Origin: an uncultured Lachnospiraceae bacterium | Lineage (GTDB): Bacteria > Bacillota > Clostridia > Lachnospirales > Lachnospiraceae | Length of the DNA: 64,000 nt | Reading direction: 5' to 3' | NCBI GenBank assembly: GCA_947630025.1 | Contig: CANRFZ010000004.1 | Span: 1 to 64,000, forward strand | Shown here: positions 8,286 through 16,907 of the stretch, piece by piece | Layout: every line of letters starts with the position of its first letter | Numbering within the stretch: position 1 is the stretch's first letter | The notes under the pieces: generated by a model | The model's input: only the letters and a program-made list of their open reading frames with translations | The model's database searches: none | Told to the model about the DNA's origin: nothing | Position numbers and translations under genes: made by a program

Positions 8286-10600
8286 GCCTTCCGCCGTCCG
8301 ATACCCAGATACAAAAACCCGACCAGTGCGGCCAGCGACACAAGCTCCGCCGCCCGCCAGTACCACGGCTCATGGAACGCCATGCGGAACGTTCCGGCAT
8401 AGCCCGCGGGAACGGTCACATCCACCTGTCCGTTGTCGCCCGCCGCCGTCTCCAGCACGGTTCCGTCCGTTCTGTCTACCGCCCGGTAACCGCTATAGTA
8501 CAGAATCGGATAAACGATGTGCCCCTCCGTGTCCGCATTATTTATGACAGTAGTGTCATACGTCAGATAACGCCTGTCATTGGCGGTGACGGTGAGCGTC
8601 TCGCTGCTGACCGTTTCCTTGGTGATGTTGTAGGTGGAGGTGGCCACCGGGAGGTATTCGGCGTTGACCAGTCCGTACTCGTAGTTGTCCTTGCCATAGT
8701 GGGTGGACAGATCCGCGTCATTCACATACACCGCGTCGTTTTCCACTTCCGCAAAATACTGCAGGTTCTGGCTCAGGTTAGCCAGACAGAGCAGCCCCAG
8801 CAGAGGGTACAATACTTTCCGGTCCAGGCAGCGCGCTCCCACAAACACGGCGCCGAAGGCCGCCGCCAGCGCCAGCGCCACACACAGGAAACGCTCCTGA
8901 TGCTGGATGAGATAAAAATACCGCAGAATCAGCCTGCCCCGCCCGGCCAGCCATACCGTCGGAAAATAATCCGTGCATACCCACAGGGCGAACGCCGTAA
9001 ACAGGAAAAACAACCGGCACCGCAGCGTCAGCGCGTTTTTTTGCTGCAGCGGCAGCGTCACCAGATAGGCGGCCAGCAGAAGGAGCACCGTATATCCCAC
9101 CGAACTGTGCATGGTGAACAGTTCGTACAGATTCCTGCCGTCCTGCGTGTAATCCGCCAGCAGCGCGTAGAGATCGCCGCTTAGCGCGGATTCCCGCATG
9201 GGCTTGTTGACCACCATAGGTTCCGTGCACATATATTGCACAAAGGGCGCCAGATACCACGCGCACAGTGCCACAGACGCCGCCACCGCCTTAATAAGCT
9301 CCCGCAGCGTCTCCTTGCGCAGGACGCGCCGGATCATGAGCAGACAGGCCAGCAGCGAAAAGACGCCCATCATCAGGCTGCCTACCAGATGCGTCAGCAC
9401 CAGCCCGCTAAAGCCCGCCGTCAGCGGCAGCCATAGCCGCCTGTATGCCCTGCTTCCGACCTCCTCCGTAAAGAGCAGATAAAACGCCATGATAATCAGC
9501 GGATAGAACATCATGCCGCTGTACTCTCCCAGCATACCGATATAGATCGTCTGCAGCCGCATCGCGCCGCACACATACAGGAGCGTGCCCGTCAGGGCGG
9601 CCAGATCGTCCTTCGCCATTCTGCGGAAGGAATAGAACGCGATGACTGCCGTTCCGAAATTGACGGCGGCGATATAGAGCTTATAGGCGTCCTGCACCGA
9701 GAATCCCACCATCCGCAGCAACGCCGGAAAATACAGTAATATATCGCCGTACATGACGGATACGGCATACCCGTTGCCGTCCAGCCAGCCCGGTTGTATA
9801 CGCACCGGGAACTGCCCGGCCCGCAGCCCCAGACAGATGCCCTCGATCCGGTGCAGATGAAACGACAGATCCACCGCGTCAGGCAGTCCGTTCCGGTAGA
9901 GCGGCAGCCCGGCAAATAACGCTGCCATAACAAGCGCGAGGCACGCCGCCTGCCGATGTCTTGGCATCTTTACATAACATCTGTTATAAAATATGAGTAA
10001 CGCCGTAAAGAGCGCCAGCAGACCGGCGCAGACCACAATGGGGTACACGCACGTCAGGCGCGACGGCACTACCCGCACCCGGAGCAGCCGCACATAGTCG
10101 CCGTCTGCGGCGTCGCCCGTCAGTCTGGCCTTAAAGCGCACCGGGGAACTGTCCCGCAGACGGAACCGATAGGAAACCGAGCCTTCCGCGCAGTCCGGAT
10201 AAAACTCCTCATTATCCACCAGCTCAGCGCCGTTGCGCGGCGCGTCATAGATCAGCCCGGCCTTGACAATGCCCTGTCCCTGATAGGACGCCTCCAGATA
10301 ATAGATCCCTTTTCCGGAAAAGGCCGGCGTCACGACGGCCTTGGCCTCCGTATCGGAAAAGGTCAGACAGTCCTCTCCGGAGACGATGCTGCCGTCCCGG
10401 TTCTGGATCTGCATATCCTCCTGTCCGAAGACATACTCCCTGCCGGAATAGGAGACAAACGCATGAATGGCGCAGATCAGCAGCACCGCGAGCTCTGCGG
10501 CTGCCGTGATGAGGATTTTCTTTTTTCGCACGGTCTCCCACATTCCCGTTCCTCCGCTGTCGTCCGGCCCGGCAGCCGCGTCGCCGCCCCGCCGGATCAC
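8252..10600 (-). CDS. YfhO-like large multi-TM membrane protein (copy 1)
   Basis: 782-aa ORF with many TM segments; paralog of 5868..8205; GTG start overlaps the xylB stop (or internal ATG, MWETVRKKK). Confidence 0.75.
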   Translation of the reverse strand: MIRRGGDAAAGPDDSGGTGMWETVRKKKILITAAAELAVLLICAIHAFVSYSGREYVFGQEDMQIQNRDGSIVSGEDCLTFSDTEAKAVVTPAFSGKGIYYLEASYQGQGIVKAGLIYDAPRNGAELVDNEEFYPDCAEGSVSYRFRLRDSSPVRFKARLTGDAADGDYVRLLRVRVVPSRLTCVYPIVVCAGLLALFTALLIFYNRCYVKMPRHRQAACLALVMAALFAGLPLYRNGLPDAVDLSFHLHRIEGICLGLRAGQFPVRIQPGWLDGNGYAVSVMYGDILLYFPALLRMVGFSVQDAYKLYIAAVNFGTAVIAFYSFRRMAKDDLAALTGTLLYVCGAMRLQTIYIGMLGEYSGMMFYPLIIMAFYLLFTEEVGSRAYRRLWLPLTAGFSGLVLTHLVGSLMMGVFSLLACLLMIRRVLRKETLRELIKAVAASVALCAWYLAPFVQYMCTEPMVVNKPMRESALSGDLYALLADYTQDGRNLYELFTMHSSVGYTVLLLLAAYLVTLPLQQKNALTLRCRLFFLFTAFALWVCTDYFPTVWLAGRGRLILRYFYLIQHQERFLCVALALAAAFGAVFVGARCLDRKVLYPLLGLLCLANLSQNLQYFAEVENDAVYVNDADLSTHYGKDNYEYGLVNAEYLPVATSTYNITKETVSSETLTVTANDRRYLTYDTTVINNADTEGHIVYPILYYSGYRAVDRTDGTVLETAAGDNGQVDVTVPAGYAGTFRMAFHEPWYWRAAELVSLAALVGFLYLGIGRRKAEEYNGAEESI

Positions 10601-12072
10601 TGTATCTTGTCAAAGAGCTCTTTGCACGCGGGGTAGATCTGCTTAAACTGCTGATAGCGCGCTTCGTATTTCTCCACCAGCTCCGGTACGGGCTCCACCG
10701 TGTCTACGACCTTTACGATCTTGGCAGCCGCTTCCTCCACGCTGGCATACTCGCCGCAGGCCACCGCCGCCAGCATCGCGCCGCCCATGGCAGGGCCTTC
10801 CTCGCTCTCGATCACGTCCACTTTCAGGTTCATGATATTGGCGATCATCTTTTTCCACAGAGGGCTCTTGGCGCCGCCGCCGCAGATCTTCGTCCGCTCG
10901 ATCCGGATGCCGAGGGATTTCGCCACCTCCAGCGAATCGCGCAGCGCGAAAGCCACGCCCTCCAGCACCGCCTGTGTCATATCGGTTCTGGTAGTGTCCA
11001 TCGTCATGCCGATAAAGGTGCCTCTGGCGTTGGGGTTATTGTGCGGGGAGCGCTCTCCCATCAGATAAGGCAGGAAATACACATGGTTCTCGCCCAGCTT
11101 ATCGTCCGTGATATCTTTCTGCTCCGCGGCGTAGTCGGTGGTGCCGATGATCTCGTCCATCCACCACTTATTGCAGGACGCGGCGCTCAGCATACAGCCC
11201 ATCAGATGATAGTGGCCGTCCGCATGGGCGAAAGCGTGGAGCGCGTTGAATTTGTCCACGCCGAACTGCTCAGAGGAGATAAAGATCGTGCCGCTGGTTC
11301 CCAGCGAGATATTGCATCTGCCGTCGCCCACCGTGCCGGTGCCTACCGCCGCCGCCGCATTGTCGCCGCCTCCCGCCGCCACTTTCACCGTCGCCGGAAT
11401 GCCCAGCTCCGCCGCGATCTCGGGCAGCACCGTGCCTACCGTCTCATAGCTCTCATAGACTTTCGCGAGCTGCTCCTCCCTGACGCCGCAGATATCGCAC
11501 ATTTCCTTGGACCAGCGGCGGTTCTTTACGTCGAACAGAAGCATACCGGAAGCGTCGGACACGTCGGTGCAGTGCACGCCCGTCAGCCGGTAGGCGATAT
11601 AGTCCTTGGGCAGCATGATCTTTTTGATTCTGGCAAAATTCTCCGGCTCCTTGTTTTTCACCCAGAGCACTTTGGGCGCCGTAAAGCCGGTAAACGAAAT
11701 GTTGGCCGTGTACTCGGACAGCTTCTCCTTGCCGATCACGTTATTCAGATAATCGCACTCCTCGGTGGTTCTGCCGTCGTTCCACAGGATCGCCGGACGG
11801 ATCACCTCGTCGTTTTCATCCAGAATGACAAGCCCGTGCATCTGCCCGCCGAAGCTGATGCCCGCAATCTGGCTCTTGTCCACATCCGCGATCAGCTCCT
11901 TGATGCCCGCGATACTCTGCGCATACCAGTCCTCCGGCTTCTGCTCCGACCAGCCCGGATGCGGAAAATAAAGCGGATATTCCTTTGACACAATGTTGAC
12001 GATGCGCCCGTTTCCCTCCATCAAAAGAAGTTTGACGGCGCTGGTTCCCAGATCTACTCCAATATACAACAT
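10597..12072 (-). CDS. xylB: Xylulokinase (FGGY family)
   Basis: MLYIGVDLGTSAVKLLLM, GISFGGQMHGLV, WNDGRT, GGGDNAAAAVGTG; start set at the ATG at 12072. Confidence 0.9.
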   Translation of the reverse strand: MLYIGVDLGTSAVKLLLMEGNGRIVNIVSKEYPLYFPHPGWSEQKPEDWYAQSIAGIKELIADVDKSQIAGISFGGQMHGLVILDENDEVIRPAILWNDGRTTEECDYLNNVIGKEKLSEYTANISFTGFTAPKVLWVKNKEPENFARIKKIMLPKDYIAYRLTGVHCTDVSDASGMLLFDVKNRRWSKEMCDICGVREEQLAKVYESYETVGTVLPEIAAELGIPATVKVAAGGGDNAAAAVGTGTVGDGRCNISLGTSGTIFISSEQFGVDKFNALHAFAHADGHYHLMGCMLSAASCNKWWMDEIIGTTDYAAEQKDITDDKLGENHVYFLPYLMGERSPHNNPNARGTFIGMTMDTTRTDMTQAVLEGVAFALRDSLEVAKSLGIRIERTKICGGGAKSPLWKKMIANIMNLKVDVIESEEGPAMGGAMLAAVACGEYASVEEAAAKIVKVVDTVEPVPELVEKYEARYQQFKQIYPACKELFDKIQ

Positions 12073-12162
12073 GACAACCCTCCTGTTTCTCCGAAAGATT
12101 CCCGAAAATATCGTCTCCGCCGCACAGTAACAGTCTATGAGACAACCCCTCGGTTTATGACC

Positions 12163-12174
12163 GTGCACGTGCAC
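12163..12174. promoter_or_regulatory. Candidate LacI-family operator GTGCACGTGCAC
   Basis: Perfect 12-bp palindrome with central CG in the xylB/lacI-type divergent region, just downstream of a minus-strand promoter-like TTGCTT-17-TATCAT. Confidence 0.55.
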
Positions 12175-12374
12175 GCAATAAGTTACTTTTATGATAATAT
12201 TTGTCTGACAGAAAAGCAATAGCCTAAAAAATTTTCGGAAATATATACAAATCGACGCGCACATAATTGTCTATTTCCACTTTGACTTGCGGCGTCTTTT
12301 TATGCTACGCTTTATCCGTATCCGTCTGTGCGGTTTCCGCGCAGGCCGGTCAAAAACTCGAAAGGACTTACCAT

Positions 12375-13391
12375 ATGGCAACCATCAAAGAGATCGCAGC
12401 CATGGCGGGCGTATCCCGCGGCACGGTGGACCGCGTTCTGAACCACCGCGGCTCCGTCAACCCGGAGACGGAACAGAAGATTCTGGAGATCGTGCAGGCG
12501 CTTGACTACAGGCCGAACCGGGCCGGCATCGTTCTGGCCGCCCGCAAGAAGAACCTCCGGCTCGGCGTCGTCCTGCTGGGCGTCGGCACGGCGTTCTATG
12601 ACGAGATTCTGGAGGGCGTCTATTCCAAGTCGGCGGAACTGTCCGACTACAACTGCTCCGTCCTGATCCGCCAGACCGACTACGACCTGCAGCAGCAGCT
12701 GGACGCCATAGACGAACTGGTGCGGGAGGGCATCAACGGACTGGCGTTGTCCCCCTACAACGATCCCGCCGTCCGGGACAAAATCGACAGTCTCTACGAG
12801 GCAGGCATCCCCGTCGTCACGCTGAACACCGATATCGAAAATTCCCGGCGCATCGCCTATGTGGGAAGCCACTTTTACCGTTCCGGCGAGACGGCGGGCG
12901 GCCTGATGCGGCTGATGACGCACGGGCAGATCCGCGTCGGCGTCATCTCCGGCTCCCGCAACATCCTGTGCCACACCGAGCGCATCGCCGGATTTAAAAG
13001 CGTGATATCGTCCTGCGACGGCATCCGGATCGCGGACATCGTCAACCACAACGACGACGAGGACGAGAGCTACCGCCTGACCACCGGGCTGCTGGCGGCT
13101 CATCCGGAAATCAATGCGTTTTATTTTACCGCCGGAGGCGTATACGGCGGCTGCCGTGCGATCACCGACGCGGGCCGCGATCATGACACTACTGTCATAA
13201 CGCATGACATGGTGAGCACCACGCGAGAATATATCAAAAAAGGACTGATCGCAGCCACTATCTGCCAACAGCCCTTTTTGCAGGGTTCCAAACCCTTAGA
13301 AATTCTGTTTGCCTATCTGACGGCAGGCGAGCAGCCCGCCGCAGAGTACGACTATGTAAATATCGACGTCCGCATCAGGGAGAATCTTTAG
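12375..13391 (+). CDS. LacI-family transcriptional regulator / sugar-binding protein
   Basis: MATIKEIAAMAGVSRGTVDRVLNHRGSVNPETEQKI HTH plus periplasmic-binding-like domain. Confidence 0.9.
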   Translation: MATIKEIAAMAGVSRGTVDRVLNHRGSVNPETEQKILEIVQALDYRPNRAGIVLAARKKNLRLGVVLLGVGTAFYDEILEGVYSKSAELSDYNCSVLIRQTDYDLQQQLDAIDELVREGINGLALSPYNDPAVRDKIDSLYEAGIPVVTLNTDIENSRRIAYVGSHFYRSGETAGGLMRLMTHGQIRVGVISGSRNILCHTERIAGFKSVISSCDGIRIADIVNHNDDEDESYRLTTGLLAAHPEINAFYFTAGGVYGGCRAITDAGRDHDTTVITHDMVSTTREYIKKGLIAATICQQPFLQGSKPLEILFAYLTAGEQPAAEYDYVNIDVRIRENL

Positions 13392-15063
13392 TCTGTAAGT
13401 AAGTCTCCTCAAATGCCGAAGCGGGCATCGGCCTGCCGAAATAATACCCCTGTATCATATCCGGCTTGATTCCCATCATCTTGTTCAGCTCGTCTTCCTC
13501 CTCGATCCCTTCCATGCAGACCGCGGAGCCGAGACTGTGCACCATGTCTATGATATGCGCGATGATATTGTAATCGTGCTCGTTCTGCAGCGCCTGCATG
13601 ACAAAACTCCGGTCGATCTTGACCATCGCCGCCTCGATCTCCTGCAGATAGCGCATATTGGAATAGCCCGTTCCGAAATCGTCCAGCGCCACGTCGAACT
13701 GCCTGCTCCGCAGCTCCTTAAACAGCTCCTTGACGCGGGAATCCGTCTCTATGTATCCGCTCTCCGTCAGCTCCAGCACCAGACTCTCCGGCGGGATGCC
13801 GACCTCGGCGATGCACTGGTTGACGTCCTTCATCAGATCGCTCTTGTGGATCTGCACATAGGACAGGTTCACGTTCACGTGGAAGTCCGGCAGCACCTCG
13901 CGCCATTTCTTACAGGTCTGCGCCGCCTGCCACAGGACGTACCGGCCTACCGGAATGATCAGGCCGCTCTCCTCTAAGATCGGGATAAACACCGCCGGCG
14001 ACACATTCCCGTATTTGTCGCATTTCCACCGCAATAACGCCTCCGCGCCGACCAGACGGTAGCCGCCCGCCGACACGATGGGCTGGTAAAAGACTTCAAA
14101 ATTGCGGAAATCGTTACTGATATCCCTGCGCATCAGCTTGCGGATATCCAGCCGTTTCAGATAATCGTCGTAAGCGTTACGGTCGAAGCGCGCCTTCTGG
14201 TTCTTGCCGTTTCTCTTGGCTTCGTTCAGGGCGAACTCCGTCAGCCGCAGTATCGTCTCGGCGCTCTTGCCCTCGAAGCCGTCCTCTATGATTCCGGCGG
14301 ACACCGTGTAGAAGCAGCTATACTCCTTCCGGCGCACCGTGTCGTCCACCTTGTTCCGGATCTCGTTGTAAACCTCCCCGGGATCGGCGTCGGACTCCGG
14401 ATAGGCGTCCACGATCATAAACTCGTCCGTCACCAGCCGGTACACGTCCACCTTGGGATCTACCGTTTCCACGATACAGTCGGCCAGCTCCCGGAGCACC
14501 ATGTCGCCCGCTTCCATGCCTTCCTTTTCGTTGATCTCTTTGAAATTATCGATGCCGATCCGCATCATGTAGTTGATCGTCTGCGGCCTGTCGCGCAGGA
14601 GCTCCTCCGTATCGTACTGGAATCTGGCTTCCTTGCGGAGGCCGGTGATATTGTCCGCCTTTGCCTCCTTGCCCAGCTCCGTGACGCGCCCGAACAGGAA
14701 CCTGTGTCCGTCGCGGCCCGTAATCATCGTGCCCCGGCAGTTGATCCAGACGATCCGGCCCTCTCTGTCAAACCAGCGGTACTCCATCGTGTGCTCGTTC
14801 TGCTCGCCGCTCCTGCACCGGGCGATATCCTCCCGCAGCTTCGGCAGATCCGTCGGGTATACCAATTTGGCAAAAAGAGGCCCTAAACCCTCCGTCACCT
14901 TTTCGTCGATGGGAAACTTCTCCATCATCTTGTCCGTCACAATATACCGATTGGCCGTCAGATCCGTAATATAATACCAAGAATCAGAAGAACGCTGCAA
15001 CACTTCGATCACGGCGATCAACTGTTCCAGCGGTATTTCGTGAAGCATTTCCACATATCCCAT
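13375..15063 (-). CDS. PAS-GGDEF-EAL domain protein (likely c-di-GMP phosphodiesterase with degenerate GGDEF)
   Basis: GAEALLRW, DDFGTGYSN, KIDRSF (EAL). The GGDEF site reads LVTDEF. 3' end overlaps the LacI gene by 17 bp. Confidence 0.85.
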   Translation of the reverse strand: MGYVEMLHEIPLEQLIAVIEVLQRSSDSWYYITDLTANRYIVTDKMMEKFPIDEKVTEGLGPLFAKLVYPTDLPKLREDIARCRSGEQNEHTMEYRWFDREGRIVWINCRGTMITGRDGHRFLFGRVTELGKEAKADNITGLRKEARFQYDTEELLRDRPQTINYMMRIGIDNFKEINEKEGMEAGDMVLRELADCIVETVDPKVDVYRLVTDEFMIVDAYPESDADPGEVYNEIRNKVDDTVRRKEYSCFYTVSAGIIEDGFEGKSAETILRLTEFALNEAKRNGKNQKARFDRNAYDDYLKRLDIRKLMRRDISNDFRNFEVFYQPIVSAGGYRLVGAEALLRWKCDKYGNVSPAVFIPILEESGLIIPVGRYVLWQAAQTCKKWREVLPDFHVNVNLSYVQIHKSDLMKDVNQCIAEVGIPPESLVLELTESGYIETDSRVKELFKELRSRQFDVALDDFGTGYSNMRYLQEIEAAMVKIDRSFVMQALQNEHDYNIIAHIIDMVHSLGSAVCMEGIEEEDELNKMMGIKPDMIQGYYFGRPMPASAFEETYLQTKDSP

Positions 15064-15382
15064 AAATCTACACCTTCTCCCAAAGATAGAACGCTTCCGT
15101 GAAATCCCCCATATTTCACTTACTTTTTTGGTGTTCTACTATTATACTCCCACAAATCGGGAAATGTCAACGCGCCCAGACAGTTTTTTGTGCCCTCGGC
15201 AGACATTTTTTTGTCGCCCTGCACCTGGGCGGATATCTGTTCCGGCATACGCGCCGGCACACATTTCTGCCGGTACACATTTTCGAAAGTTTGCCGTCGC
15301 ACATTTTCGAAGGTTTTATTTTACAAAGGCGCGGTTTTTTGGTATACTGAATTATATTTTACTACAGGACGGAGGAACGGAC

Positions 15383-16318
15383 ATGAGCAGACAGAAGGTT
15401 GTCGTTTCACTGGGACACGAGGCGCTGGGCTATACGATTCTGGAACAATGGGACGCCGTAAAGGTGACCGCCCGCGCGCTGGCCGATCTGGTAGAATCCG
15501 ACTACCAGCTTACCATCACGCACAGCAACGGCCCGCAGGTCAGCATGATCCACAAGGCGATGACCGAGCTGCGCCGTATCTATATCGATTACACGCCGGC
15601 GCCGATGTGCGTCTGCTCCGCGATGAGTCAGGGCTATGTGGGTTACGATATCCAGAACGCCCTCCGCGCGGAACTGATCAGCCGCGGTATCTCCCGGACC
15701 GTCAGTACGATTCTGACACAGGTGACAGTCGATCCCTACGACGAGGCGTTCTATGAGCCCACCAAAGTGATCGGGCGGTATATGTCGCGGGAAGACGCCG
15801 ACGTGGAGATTAAGAAAGGCAACTATGTCGTGGAGGAACCGGGCAAAGGCTTCCGCCGCGTGGTGGCCGCTCCCAAGCCCATCGACATCGTGGAGATCGA
15901 CGCCATCCGCGCACTGGCCGACGCGGATCAGGTGGTGATCGCCTGCGGCGGCGGCGGCATCCCCGTAATCGAGCAGAACCACGCCCTCAAAGGCGCTTCC
16001 GCAGTCATTGAAAAAGACGCCATCGCCGGCAAGCTGGCGGGCGATTTGAATGCCGACGGACTGATTATCCTGACCGGCGTTCCTTTCGTCTACAAAAATT
16101 ACAAAACCGAAAGCGAGGAGCCCATCCGCCGCATGACCGTCGCCGAGGCGCGGGAACTGACGGCCCAGAACCAGTTTGAGGCGGGCACCATGCTTCCCAA
16201 GATCGAGGCGGCCATCTCTTATCTGGAGCGGAAACCGGAGGGCCGCGTCCTGATCACATCCATCGGCGGCGTTTCCGACGCCCTGAAGGGAAAGAGCGGC
16301 ACGGTCATCACCGCGTAA
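15383..16318 (+). CDS. arcC: Carbamate kinase
   Basis: THSNGPQVSMI, CGGGGIPV, EKDAIAGKLA, AGTMLPKIEAA; GGAGG upstream of the ATG at 15383. Confidence 0.9.
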   Translation: MSRQKVVVSLGHEALGYTILEQWDAVKVTARALADLVESDYQLTITHSNGPQVSMIHKAMTELRRIYIDYTPAPMCVCSAMSQGYVGYDIQNALRAELISRGISRTVSTILTQVTVDPYDEAFYEPTKVIGRYMSREDADVEIKKGNYVVEEPGKGFRRVVAAPKPIDIVEIDAIRALADADQVVIACGGGGIPVIEQNHALKGASAVIEKDAIAGKLAGDLNADGLIILTGVPFVYKNYKTESEEPIRRMTVAEARELTAQNQFEAGTMLPKIEAAISYLERKPEGRVLITSIGGVSDALKGKSGTVITA

Positions 16319-16330
16319 GGCAGATTTGCG

Positions 16331-16888
16331 TCATTTGCGCTCTATGCTGCCCAGCACAACCAATAGCGCACCGATCATAATACAGAAATCAGAAATATTG
16401 AATACGATATTTCTGATTTTTTTGTTTTTCACCGGAAAGCTGAAATAGTCCACCACATACCGGCGCATCAGCCGATCGTAGGTATTGCTATACGCCCCGC
16501 CCAGCAGCAGGGAAAGTCCGGTCTTGAGCAGGGCGTTCCCTCTGCACGTAAAGGTAGTGACAAACAACGCCGTCGCGCCCAGCGTCACCGCCAATGACAG
16601 CACCGTCATCAAGCCCCGCCGTCTGGCGCCCAGATTGAGAAATGCGCCGGTATTGTGGCTGCGGCGCAGCAATAGCAGCCCGCCCAAAAGCGGCTTGGGG
16701 CCTCCTGTGGCTGCCGGCTCAGGCGCTGCCGCGTCTGCTGCTTTCCTAGCTGCCGCGCCTTCCGGCTCCGGCTCGTGCGCTTTCGTATCAGCCGCCGGTT
16801 TGGTGTCCTGACGCTCGATATGGTTTTTGATCAGCAGATCCGTGACAAAAATGCCCGCCGCGATCAGCGCATAAGCAAATAGCCCCAT
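16331..16888 (-). CDS. lspA: Signal peptidase II with Ala/Pro/Glu-rich insertion
   Basis: NTGAFLNLG, GGAYSNTYDR, VDYFSF, FNISDFCIMIG; ATG at 16888 with GGAGAG. Confidence 0.8.
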   Translation of the reverse strand: MGLFAYALIAAGIFVTDLLIKNHIERQDTKPAADTKAHEPEPEGAAARKAADAAAPEPAATGGPKPLLGGLLLLRRSHNTGAFLNLGARRRGLMTVLSLAVTLGATALFVTTFTCRGNALLKTGLSLLLGGAYSNTYDRLMRRYVVDYFSFPVKNKKIRNIVFNISDFCIMIGALLVVLGSIERK

Positions 16889-16907
16889 TTTTCTCTCCTT
16901 ACATCCT

